A DNA stretch of 64,000 bases from Roseovarius sp. (GTDB lineage: Bacteria; Pseudomonadota; Alphaproteobacteria; Rhodobacterales; Rhodobacteraceae): contig JAJFIA010000001.1 of NCBI GenBank assembly GCA_021775255.1, positions 248,001-312,000 of the forward strand. The letters are read 5' to 3'. The notes beneath the pieces are model-generated. The model did not search any database. It had not been told where the DNA came from and was given only the letters and a program-made list of their open reading frames with translations. Both the position numbers and the translations under genes were made by a program. This document shows, in pieces, positions 56,536-64,000 of the stretch. Within the stretch, counting starts at the first letter, position 1. Each line of letters begins with the position of its first letter.

Positions 56536-58107
56536 TCACCGAGCCTTCATCCAATCCTCAAGCGTTGCAATCTCATCCTTGCGCATCCGCAGCCCCATTT
56601 TCGAGCGCCGCCAGACAATATCCTCGGCCCCGCGGGCAAATTCATGGCGCATCAGCCAAAGCACTTCGCGCTCTGTCAAAGTGGCGCCAAAATCCTGCCC
56701 CAGATCACCCGCGGATTTGGCATTGCCCAGAACATCTCGCGCTTCCGTCCCATAGGCTTTGATCAGGCGACGCGCCCAGAAAGGGCCGAGAAACGGGTAA
56801 TCCTTTTGCAGATCAGAGATCAAACCCGCAACGCCATCCACCGGGAAATCCCCGCCGGGCATAGCCACGCCAGCGGTCCATTTCCCCGGCAGATCATCAA
56901 AATATGGCGCAATTTTATCAAGTGCCGCTTCGGCCAGAATCCGGTAGGTGGTGATCTTGCCACCAAAGACATTCAGCACCGGCGCGCCGCCCTCGTGATT
57001 GACCGTAAGCACATATTCCCGCGTCGCCGCCGTGGCTGATGAGGCCCCGTCCTCATAAAGCGGCCGCACCCCGGAATAGGACCAGACAACATCATCTTTA
57101 CTCACCGGCTTTTGAAAGTATTTAGAGGCAAATTCAATAAGATACCCGGCTTCTGCCTCGGTGCAAACCGGCTTTTCATCCGGGTTCTCATGCGCCGCCT
57201 CGGTGGTGCCGATCAGGGTGAAATCAGTCTCGTAGGGGATGGCAAAAATGATCCGGCCATCCTCCCCCTGAAGGATATAGCTTTTGTCATGATCAAACAA
57301 TTTTTGGGTCACGATATGGCTGCCGCGCACCAGCCGGATGCCCTCACGGGTGTTGATATGCGCCTTGTTGCTGATGATATCCTCAACCCATGGCCCGGCG
57401 GCATTGACCAGCATTTTGGCGCGCACTTCGCGGGTATCACCGCTTGCCATATCCTCAAGTGTCACGACCCAATGATCCGCCTGCCGTTCGGCGCGGATCA
57501 CCTTGGTGCGGGTATTGATCACCGCGCCGCGCGCCTCGGCATCGCGGGCATTGAGCACCACCAGACGGCTGTCTTCGACCCAGCAATCGGAATATTCATA
57601 GGCCTTTTTGAACCGTTCCTGAAGCGCCTGCCCGGCCATATCCGTGGTCAGATCAACCGATGTGGTGCCCGGCAAAATCTTGCGGCCGCCCAGATTATCA
57701 TACATGAAAAGCCCCAGCCGGATCAGCCAGGCTGGCCGCCGACCGCGCAGCCACGGCATGAAAAATCCCAGCAATCTTGCCGTGGGCGTGCCGCCCTCAT
57801 ACCGCATATCCCTATGATAAGGCAGTACAAATCGCATTGGCCAACTGATATGCGGCATCATCTGCAACAGCACTTCGCGCTCAATCAGCGCCTTGCGCAC
57901 CAGCCTGATCTCAAAATATTCCAGATAGCGCAGCCCGCCATGGAAAAGCTTGGTCGAGGCCGATGAGGTAGCCGAGGCCAGATCATTCATTTCGGCCAAT
58001 TCCACCCGCAAGCCCCGCCCCGCCGCATCGCGGGCAATGCCACAGCCATTGACGCCGCCGCCGATGATAAAAAGGTCAATCCCGGGGCTGTTTGATGATG
58101 TTGACAT
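56536..58107 (-). CDS. glpD: Aerobic glycerol-3-phosphate dehydrogenase
   Basis: 523-residue membrane-associated FAD enzyme oxidising glycerol-3-phosphate to dihydroxyacetone phosphate and feeding the quinone pool. IDLFIIGGGVNGCGIARDAAGRGL binds FAD; SSASTKLFHGGLRYLEYFE, VNAAGPWVEDI, YSGVRPLYEDGAS and VFGGKITTYR are family motifs. GGAGG precedes ATG 58107. It diverges from glpR, whose product probably represses it. Confidence 0.96.
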   Translation of the reverse strand: MSTSSNSPGIDLFIIGGGVNGCGIARDAAGRGLRVELAEMNDLASATSSASTKLFHGGLRYLEYFEIRLVRKALIEREVLLQMMPHISWPMRFVLPYHRDMRYEGGTPTARLLGFFMPWLRGRRPAWLIRLGLFMYDNLGGRKILPGTTSVDLTTDMAGQALQERFKKAYEYSDCWVEDSRLVVLNARDAEARGAVINTRTKVIRAERQADHWVVTLEDMASGDTREVRAKMLVNAAGPWVEDIISNKAHINTREGIRLVRGSHIVTQKLFDHDKSYILQGEDGRIIFAIPYETDFTLIGTTEAAHENPDEKPVCTEAEAGYLIEFASKYFQKPVSKDDVVWSYSGVRPLYEDGASSATAATREYVLTVNHEGGAPVLNVFGGKITTYRILAEAALDKIAPYFDDLPGKWTAGVAMPGGDFPVDGVAGLISDLQKDYPFLGPFWARRLIKAYGTEARDVLGNAKSAGDLGQDFGATLTEREVLWLMRHEFARGAEDIVWRRSKMGLRMRKDEIATLEDWMKAR

Positions 58108-58140
58108 ATGGGGCCTCCAAGCCTCAGGTTAGAGCGCATA

Positions 58141-58191
58141 CGAACCATATTATCCTGAAACTTGTCAATATCGCGCTTTCGTTTATGTTCG
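58141..58191. promoter_or_regulatory. GlpR-type operator half-sites in the glpD-glpR gap
   Basis: CGAACCAT (58141-58148) and ATGTTCG (58185-58191) are inverted half-sites close to the ATGTTCG/CGAACAT pattern of enterobacterial GlpR. They lie between the divergent glpD and glpR genes. Confidence 0.4.
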
Positions 58192-58230
58192 CTTCCGGGG
58201 CCATTTGCCGCAACAAGAGAGGAATTCCGC

Positions 58231-58998
58231 GTGTCACAGACATTCAGGCAGCCCGATATCATCGAAATTGCCCGCGCTGAGGGCAAGGTGCTGGTCGTGG
58301 ATCTGGCACAGCGATTCGGTGTTTCCGTGCAGACCATCCGCCGGGATCTGACCGAGCTGGCCAATTCCGGCAGGCTCACGCGGGTGCATGGCGGGGCCAT
58401 TCTGCCTTCGGGGGTTGTCAATATCGTCTATGAAGAACGCAGGCGTCTGAATGAGGCCGGAAAACGCGCCATCGCCCGTGCCTGTGCCCGGGCAATCCCT
58501 AATGATGCGTCAATCTTTCTTAATATCGGCACCACCACCGAGGCCGTGGCGCAGGAACTTCTGGGCCATGAAAACCTGATGGTGGTGACCAACAATATCA
58601 ACGTGGCGCAAATTCTGACGGCCAACCGCGCCTGCGAGATCATCCTTGCGGGCGGCACGCTGCGCCGCGCCGATGGCGGGCTGACCGGGGCGCTGGCGGT
58701 GCAGGCGATTGAGAATTTCAGCTTTGACATGGCCATTCTGGGCTGTTCGGCATTGAGTGAAACCGGTGACATGCTTGATTTTGACCTGGACGAAATTGCC
58801 GTCAGCCGCGCGGCCTTGACGCGGGCGCAAGAAAAAATTCTGGTGGCTGATCACAGCAAATTCAGCCGCCACGCACCGGTACGGATCGCATCGCTTGCGG
58901 ATATTACAACTTTATATACCGATGCCGCCCTGCCCGCTGCGCTGCTGGCCCGGTGCCGCGCTTGGAAAACCGGTGTTGCGATAACAACGCCCGATTGA
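58231..58998 (+). CDS. glpR: DeoR-family transcriptional regulator GlpR
   Basis: 255-residue repressor. The N-terminal DeoR HTH reads QPDIIEIARAEGKVLVVDLAQRFGVSVQTIRRDL with RLTRVHGGA. The sugar-phosphate sensor domain follows (SIFLNIGTTTEAVAQELLGH, IILAGGTLRRADGGLTG, ILVADHSKF). Glycerol-3-phosphate is the expected inducer. The start is GTG 58231, with AGAGG nine bases upstream; the frame is open further upstream but without a ribosome site. Divergent from glpD. Confidence 0.9.
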   Translation: MSQTFRQPDIIEIARAEGKVLVVDLAQRFGVSVQTIRRDLTELANSGRLTRVHGGAILPSGVVNIVYEERRRLNEAGKRAIARACARAIPNDASIFLNIGTTTEAVAQELLGHENLMVVTNNINVAQILTANRACEIILAGGTLRRADGGLTGALAVQAIENFSFDMAILGCSALSETGDMLDFDLDEIAVSRAALTRAQEKILVADHSKFSRHAPVRIASLADITTLYTDAALPAALLARCRAWKTGVAITTPD

Positions 58999-59086
58999 TC
59001 GTTTCTGTCATTGCAACTGATCCCCATGGCTGACAGATTACCGGCACGCTCCGTCCTGTCGGCGGTATCACTGGAAGGAAATGCCC

Positions 59087-60274
59087 ATGCCCGGCCCGCT
59101 TGATGGTTTGAAAGTGCTTGATCTGTCGCGCATTCTGGCCGGCCCCACCTCAACCCAGCTTCTGGGCGATCTGGGGGCAGAAATCTGGAAGATCGAAAAC
59201 CCCGGCTCGGGGGGCGATGATACCCGCGCCTGGGGGCCGGTTTATGCCAAAGACCAACACGGCCGGCCGACCGATCTTTCGGCCTATTTCATGTGCGCCA
59301 ACCGCAATAAAAAATCCGTCGCGGTGGATATTTCCACTTCTGAGGGGCAAAAGATCATCCGCGCCCTTGCAGCCCAGGCCGATATTCTGGTCGAGAATTT
59401 CAAAACCGGCGGGCTGGCGAAATACGGTCTTGATCACGCGACATTATGCGCGCGGCACCCCAACCTGATTTACTGCTCAATCACCGGCTTTGGCCAGACC
59501 GGGCCGAATGCCGCCAAACCGGGCTATGATCTGATGGCGCAGGGCTATGGCGGGATCATGAGCCTGACCGGTGAACCCGAGGGCGCGCCGATGAAAGTGG
59601 GCGTCGGCATTGCCGATGTGATGTGCGGCATGTATGCCACCGTGGGTATCCTTGCGGCCCTGCGCCACCGCGACAAAACCGGTGATGGCCAGCATATTGA
59701 TCTGGCGCTGGTGGATAGTCAGATGGCCTGGCTTATCAACGAAGGCATGAATTATCTGACCTCGGGCACCCCCCCGGTGCGGCGGGGCAATGCCCACCCG
59801 AATATCGTGCCATATCAGTTGTTTGACAGTGCTGACGGGCATATCCTGCTGGCCGTGGGCAATGATGCGCAGTTTCGCCGCGCCATGGGCTATCTTGGGG
59901 TTGAGGGCCTGGCCGATACGCCGGAATACGCCAGTAATATGGCCCGGATTGAAAACCGCGAGCGCCTGATTGCCACACTTGAGCCGCTGTTCAAGGCCCG
60001 CAGCACCGCCGAGATCATCGCCGGGCTTGAGGCCTTGAAAGTGCCGGTTGGCCCGGTTCAAACCCTGCCCGAGGCGCTGACATCCGAACAGGCCCGCGCA
60101 CGCGAAATGGTGGTTGAGGTTGCGCGCGGGGATGTGGACGGCGGGCATCTGCGGCTGCTTGGAAATCCGCTGAAGTTTTCCAAAACGCCCGTCACCTATC
60201 GCCGCCCGCCACCGCGCTTTGGCGAGGATACCGATGAAGTGCTGGAAAGCATGGGAATTTGCTCGCGCGAATAA
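59087..60274 (+). CDS. CaiB/BaiF-type (class III) CoA-transferase
   Basis: 395-residue enzyme moving CoA between carboxylic acids. The class III pattern is clear: GPLDGLKVLDLSRILAGPT, DDTRAWGPVY, FMCANRNKKSVAVDIS, ILVENFKTGGLAKYGLD, and GYDLMAQGYGGIMSLTG with the catalytic Asp. Substrates vary and are not set here. AGGA stands before both ATG 59081 and ATG 59087; the latter has better spacing. It stands alone 88 bases after glpR. Confidence 0.9.
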   Translation: MPGPLDGLKVLDLSRILAGPTSTQLLGDLGAEIWKIENPGSGGDDTRAWGPVYAKDQHGRPTDLSAYFMCANRNKKSVAVDISTSEGQKIIRALAAQADILVENFKTGGLAKYGLDHATLCARHPNLIYCSITGFGQTGPNAAKPGYDLMAQGYGGIMSLTGEPEGAPMKVGVGIADVMCGMYATVGILAALRHRDKTGDGQHIDLALVDSQMAWLINEGMNYLTSGTPPVRRGNAHPNIVPYQLFDSADGHILLAVGNDAQFRRAMGYLGVEGLADTPEYASNMARIENRERLIATLEPLFKARSTAEIIAGLEALKVPVGPVQTLPEALTSEQARAREMVVEVARGDVDGGHLRLLGNPLKFSKTPVTYRRPPPRFGEDTDEVLESMGICSRE

Positions 60275-60359
60275 CCGCCCACACACGCGGACGTCATTTG
60301 TATTGCACCCGGTGATAGGGGTATATCGCAGGCAAAGCCATTTAGGATGGGGGCGTGTT

Positions 60360-60839
60360 ATGTCATTGAAAGCACTTGCTGTGGCGGCTCTGATGCTGCT
60401 GGCATCGGTGATTGGGGCGCAGGCACTTGAGCCGCGCGAGGGCTGGCTCATCACCAAAACAGGCCATGATTACGAAACCCTGGTCAACCGCGTCAACGCC
60501 GCTGTGAAAACCGCGCCCATTGCCATTATAACCCAGGCCAGCGCCTCATCCGGGGCAAAAAATCAGGGCGTCACCATTCCCGGCAACCGGGTGTTCGGGC
60601 TTTACCGCAATGATTACGCCCGCCGGATGCTGAGCACCAGTATTGCCGCCGGGATCGAGGCCCCGATCCGGCTTTATGTAACTGAAAATCCTGATGGCAG
60701 CGCCACGCTTTCCTATAAAACGCCCACGGCGGTTTTTTCACCTTATTTCGATGAGGGTGGCACCGATTTGCAGGAACTGGCCACCGAGCTTGACGGGATT
60801 TTTGCAACAATCGTGGCTCGGGCCGCAGCGGCTGAGTGA
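60360..60839 (+). CDS. DUF302-domain exported protein
   Basis: 159 residues with a signal peptide (MSLKALAVAALMLLASVIGAQA) and a DUF302 domain (ITKTGHDYETLVNRVNAAVK, NRVFGLYRNDYARRML, PIRLYVTENPDGSATLSYKTP). DUF302 proteins often sit in the periplasm of organisms with copper- or sulfur-related respiration, but no role is proven. ATG 60360 was chosen because it begins the signal peptide. Confidence 0.78.
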   Translation: MSLKALAVAALMLLASVIGAQALEPREGWLITKTGHDYETLVNRVNAAVKTAPIAIITQASASSGAKNQGVTIPGNRVFGLYRNDYARRMLSTSIAAGIEAPIRLYVTENPDGSATLSYKTPTAVFSPYFDEGGTDLQELATELDGIFATIVARAAAAE

Positions 60840-60867
60840 AACATACTTAAATGCGTCATGCTTCTAT

Positions 60868-60889
60868 CCCATTGATAAATGGGTATAAT
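60868..60889 (+). promoter_or_regulatory. Palindrome abutting a TATAAT box
   Basis: CCCATT-GATA-AATGGG (60868-60883) is followed at once by TATAAT (60884-60889), 140 bases upstream of the TTC38-like gene. The repeat lies where a repressor would compete with RNA polymerase. A second perfect palindrome, ATTAACCGGTTAAT, is at 60969-60982. Confidence 0.4.
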
Positions 60890-61028
60890 TGCATATATCA
60901 CAGAGGCAGGAACCGGCCCTGGCCTGACATTGGGTCACATAAGCGTGACCGCCCGGCGCGGCCGCGCCATTAACCGGTTAATCTGATTATAAGAAACGCG
61001 CGCGCCTCAAAATCAAAAGAGCAAAATT

Positions 61029-62411
61029 ATGATTCAACACTATGACATTCTGCAACAGCAAACGCCTTTGAAAACCGCGGCGGCACTTGACGACTGGAAC
61101 CGGATGATCCTTGCCTTTCTGGCGCATGGGGCGACAACGCCCAGCCATTTGGCGGCGCTGCTTGAGGCCGAACCCGATTTTGCCATGGGACAGGCCGTCA
61201 AAGGCCTGTTTTGCATGATGCTGGCCCGGGTTGAGATGTTTGAGACTGCCCGCGAGGCGCTTGTGGCCGCCAAATCCGCGCGGCTCACAAGGGCGGCAAA
61301 TGCCCGCGAAGAAGCCTTTGTGAAGGCGCTTGATTTCTGGCTCAACGGCAGCCCGCGCGGGGCCATCGCGGCGATGGAGTGCATCCTGCGGGCCAATCCC
61401 GAAGATGCGCTGGCACTCAAGATCAGCCACGCCATCCGCTTCATGCTGGGCGACAATGCGGGCATGCGCAGCTCGATCGAGGCGGCGCTGCCGGCCTATA
61501 CGCCGGATCATCCGGCGCAGGGGTATGTGCTGGGCTGTCATGCCTTCGCGCTTGAGGAAACCGGTGAATACACCCGCGCCGAAACCGCCGGGCGCCTGGG
61601 CCTGGGCCTTGCACCTGATGATGCCTGGGGGCTGCATGCTGTGGCGCATGTCTATGATATGACATGCAATTCCAAAGGCGGGCTGAACTGGCTCAAAGGC
61701 CGTGAAGGGGCCTGGGCGCATTGCAACAACTTTCGCTATCATGTCTGGTGGCACAAGGCATTGATGCATCTTGATCAGGGTGAAATTGATGTGGTGCTTG
61801 ATCTTTACGACCGCGAAGTGCGCGCCGACAAAACCGATGATTACCGCGATATATCAAACGGCACCTCATTGCTGATGCGGCTTGAGCTTGAGGGTGTTGA
61901 GGTCGGCAACCGCTGGGAGGAACTGGCCGAGCTTTCGGCAAATCGCGCCGAGGATGGCTGCCTGATCTTCGCCGATCTGCATTATCTTATGGCACTTGTG
62001 GGCGGTGATCATGACGATGCCGTTGCCAGGCTATTGGGCCGGATGCGGCGCAAGGCCGCGCATGGGCGTTGCGAGGCGGCCTCGGTCGCGGCGCATCCCG
62101 GCCTTGCCGCCGCTGCCGGGCTTGAAGCCTTTGGCGAGGCGAATTTTGAGGCCGCCTATCTCAATCTGGCACGGGCACGGCAGGTGATGCCCACAATCGG
62201 CGGCAGCCATGCCCAGCGCGACGTGTTCGAGCGCCTCACCATAGATGCCGCAATCCGCGCCGGATTTCTTGAGGATGCGGCAATGATTTTAGATGACAGA
62301 ACTGCATTGCGGGGCGGCCATGAAGACCGATATACTGCAGTGCGGCATGAATTGATTGAACGGGGCCGCGCGGCCTCTCCCCGAAATGAGTTAAATATAC
62401 CGGCGCAATGA
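61029..62411 (+). CDS. TTC38-like tetratricopeptide-repeat protein
   Basis: 460 residues of helical repeats. The family resembling human TTC38 is seen from AHGATTPSHLAALLEAEPDFAM, AMECILRANPEDALALKISH, GCHAFALEETGEYTRAE, DAWGLHAVAHVYDM and the centre FRYHVWWHKALMHLDQGE. Conserved His and Trp residues in the middle suggest a bound ligand or metal, though no enzyme activity is known. The stop overlaps the opgC start by four bases. Confidence 0.8.
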   Translation: MIQHYDILQQQTPLKTAAALDDWNRMILAFLAHGATTPSHLAALLEAEPDFAMGQAVKGLFCMMLARVEMFETAREALVAAKSARLTRAANAREEAFVKALDFWLNGSPRGAIAAMECILRANPEDALALKISHAIRFMLGDNAGMRSSIEAALPAYTPDHPAQGYVLGCHAFALEETGEYTRAETAGRLGLGLAPDDAWGLHAVAHVYDMTCNSKGGLNWLKGREGAWAHCNNFRYHVWWHKALMHLDQGEIDVVLDLYDREVRADKTDDYRDISNGTSLLMRLELEGVEVGNRWEELAELSANRAEDGCLIFADLHYLMALVGGDHDDAVARLLGRMRRKAAHGRCEAASVAAHPGLAAAAGLEAFGEANFEAAYLNLARARQVMPTIGGSHAQRDVFERLTIDAAIRAGFLEDAAMILDDRTALRGGHEDRYTAVRHELIERGRAASPRNELNIPAQ

Positions 62412-63655
62412 GCACAATAACATCAAATACCCCCCTCGGCCAAAATCCCGAGGTTGCCAGCCACACGGCGGCAGCGGCTCCTGCAACGGTGCGCGATCCC
62501 CGGCTTGATTTCTTTCGCGGGCTGGCGATGTTCATCATCCTCATGGCCCACACGCCGCAGAATTTTTTCACCAGTTGGATCCCCGCCCGCTGGGGCTTTT
62601 CCGATGCCACCGAGATATTCGTGTTCTGCTCGGGGATGGCCTCGGCGATTGCCTTTGGCCGGGCGTTTCAGCGCCGCGGCTGGCGGATGGGCACGGCGCG
62701 GGTATCCTTCAGGGTGTGGCAGGTTTACTGGTCGCATATCGCGATGTTTTTCGCCATTGCCACACTTCTGGCCGCGATTGACCAGAGCGGCGTTTCCGAC
62801 AAGGTCTATATTGGCTCGCTCAACCTGTGGAAATTCTTTGCCGATCCGGGGCCGCAACTGGTGGGGCTGTTTACCCTGCGTTATGTGCCGAATTATTTCG
62901 ATATCCTGCCGATGTATATGGTGATCCTGGCGATGATGCCCTTTGTTGTGGCTTTGTCGCGCCTGCATGTGTTTGCCGCCTTTGCGGGTATTGTCATCGT
63001 CTGGTTCTTCGCGCAGGGCAATATTCTTGCATCTCTGGGCTGGGAAAACCTGCACCTCGCCTTCCCGGCCGAGCCATGGTCGGAGCGCAAATGGTTTTTC
63101 AACCCCTTCGGCTGGCAGTTGATTTTCTTCACCGGCTTTGCCCTGATGATCGGCTGGATCCCGGCCCCACCGGTAAACAAGGCGCTGCTGATCGTTGCGG
63201 CGGTGATCGTTGTGGGCAATATTCCGCTGTCGAATATCGGCGTTCGCGAATTTGGTTTTCGCTGGGCGCGGGATTGGCGCATGGGCCATGAATGGACAAT
63301 CAACAAATCCGATTTCGGCATCCTGCGCTATGTGCATTTTCTGGCGCTGGCCTACCTTTGCTGGGCGGCTGCGGGCGTTAAAGGACACCATCTTGTAGCC
63401 AAGGGCAACAGCGGTGCCGCCACCCTCTGGCGCGGCATTCTGGCGGTGATCATGAAGGTCGGCCAGCAATCCCTGGCGGTTTTCGTGTTTTCCATGTTCT
63501 TTGCCCGGCTCAGTGGCTTTGCGATGGATCAGATCGGGCGCACCACCTGGAACATGGTGCTGGCCAATTTCATAGGCATTGCTGCGCTGATCGTTGTGGC
63601 TTATTCTGTAGGCTGGTATAAATCGCACCCCTGGCGCAAACCAAAGGCAGGATAA
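62408..63655 (+). CDS. opgC: OpgC-family inner-membrane acyltransferase (periplasmic glucans)
   Basis: 415 residues with about ten transmembrane helices. RDPRLDFFRGLAMFIILMAHTP opens the first helix with the His typical of acyltransferase-3-like proteins; FVFCSGMASAIAFG and the repeated aromatic helices (YFDILPMYMVILAMMPFVV) fit OpgC. In Rhodobacter sphaeroides OpgC succinylates osmoregulated periplasmic glucans. The next gene encodes a glucan biosynthesis protein, which supports the call. Confidence 0.88.
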   Translation: MSTITSNTPLGQNPEVASHTAAAAPATVRDPRLDFFRGLAMFIILMAHTPQNFFTSWIPARWGFSDATEIFVFCSGMASAIAFGRAFQRRGWRMGTARVSFRVWQVYWSHIAMFFAIATLLAAIDQSGVSDKVYIGSLNLWKFFADPGPQLVGLFTLRYVPNYFDILPMYMVILAMMPFVVALSRLHVFAAFAGIVIVWFFAQGNILASLGWENLHLAFPAEPWSERKWFFNPFGWQLIFFTGFALMIGWIPAPPVNKALLIVAAVIVVGNIPLSNIGVREFGFRWARDWRMGHEWTINKSDFGILRYVHFLALAYLCWAAAGVKGHHLVAKGNSGAATLWRGILAVIMKVGQQSLAVFVFSMFFARLSGFAMDQIGRTTWNMVLANFIGIAALIVVAYSVGWYKSHPWRKPKAG

Positions 63656-63662
63656 TACAGTG

Positions 63663-64000
63663 ATGAAACGCCGCTCATTCCTATCCAATGCTGCCGCATT
63701 CGGGGCTTTCGCCAGCACCAGCCCCGCCGCGACGCTTGCGGCAATGACCGGGGCACAACTTGGCGAGTCAATGGCATTTTCGCTGGAGGCCCTGCGCGCG
63801 CGCGCCGCTGAAATGGCCCGTCATGCCTATGCCCCGCGTCCCAATGTGCCCAAGGCATGGCGCGATCTGAGCTATGATCAATACCGGCTTTTCTGGTTCA
63901 ATACCAACAACGCGCTCTGGGCAAAATCGAACCGGCCCCAGCGGGTGGATTTTTTTCATCCGGGGCTGTATTTCCCGCGCCCTGTGACGGTGAATGTCGT
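63663..64000 (+). CDS. OpgD/OpgG-type glucan biosynthesis protein, N-terminal part
   Basis: Open to the window edge; 112 residues visible. A twin-arginine-type signal (MKRRSFLSNAAAFGAFAST) leads into a mature region with WRDLSYDQYRLFWFNTNNALW and VDFFHPGLYF, the start of the MdoG/MdoD periplasmic glucan family. E. coli OpgD is also Tat-exported, so OpgD is slightly favoured over OpgG. ATG 63663 was chosen because it begins the signal. It starts seven bases after opgC and belongs to that operon. Confidence 0.82.
   Translation, partial: MKRRSFLSNAAAFGAFASTSPAATLAAMTGAQLGESMAFSLEALRARAAEMARHAYAPRPNVPKAWRDLSYDQYRLFWFNTNNALWAKSNRPQRVDFFHPGLYFPRPVTVNV

Overview
The window is chromosomal DNA from an alphaproteobacterium, most likely a marine Rhodobacterales (roseobacter-type) species. 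The call rests on ctrA beside its antagonist sciP, a COQ9 gene, the rpsT-dnaA-dnaN-recF neighbourhood, alphaproteobacterial LexA-type GAAC-N7-GAAC sites, several glutamine-synthetase-like/PuuB-like amine catabolism genes, a DMSP-lyase-family cupin and an OpgC gene. It is mostly densely packed housekeeping DNA with many ATGA/GTGA start-stop overlaps. No tRNA, rRNA, CRISPR array, transposase or integrase was seen.

Layout. 0-4.3 kb: end of rimO, trmFO, a methyltransferase and gluQ (RNA modification), then hisI and a NifU/IscU-like scaffold followed by a small membrane ORF broken by a stop codon. 4.5-9.1 kb: ligA-recG, with a 40-residue membrane peptide downstream whose promoter carries a LexA-type site. 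9.2-11.6 kb: ctrA, sciP and mnmA. 11.6-13.7 kb: an accessory patch with a TcmP/three-Cys-motif (DUF5131) pair and an acyl-CoA dehydrogenase remnant. 13.7-19.1 kb: rlmE, Ppx/GppA phosphatase, a membrane protein with a sialidase-fold protein, a quinone oxidoreductase and COQ9. 19.2-26.6 kb: rpsU, then the replication block recF, dnaN, dnaA, rpsT, in which dnaN and dnaA are separated by a divergent pair (NTF2-like gene and LuxR-HTH/TolB-like/TPR regulator).

27.2-29.6 kb holds a one-carbon trio (virulence-factor-domain protein, MetF-like reductase, methyl-THF:corrinoid methyltransferase) without an obvious corrinoid protein. 29.8-35.6 kb: TerB-like, PhnD-like, a complete polar amino-acid ABC transporter and a DAO-type oxidase, bracketed by two inverted copies of a short palindromic repeat. 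35.7-40.5 kb: a gamma-glutamylation type amine pathway (two GS-like ligases, a class-I amidotransferase and a PuuB-like oxidase). Two identical 14-bp palindromes upstream of its first two genes suggest one local regulator. A DegT-type aminotransferase and an EamA exporter follow.

43-49.8 kb: small secreted and lipoprotein-like genes, tandem sulfotransferases, a major porin with a TTG start, BKACE, a carboxymuconolactone-decarboxylase family protein and PPK2. 49.8-53.5 kb: aldehyde dehydrogenase, divergent DMSP-lyase-type cupin and a second PuuB-like oxidase. 53.6-59 kb: glmM and the glycerol genes glpK, glpD and divergent glpR. 59-64 kb: a CoA-transferase, a DUF302 protein, a TTC38-like TPR protein, and opgC followed by the start of an OpgD/OpgG-type glucan gene cut by the window edge.

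The observations most worth following are the LexA-boxed membrane peptide, the TcmP/DUF5131 pair, the paired operators in the amine cluster and a REP-like palindrome embedded in glmM. All functional names come from recognised motifs and family knowledge; no database search was possible.
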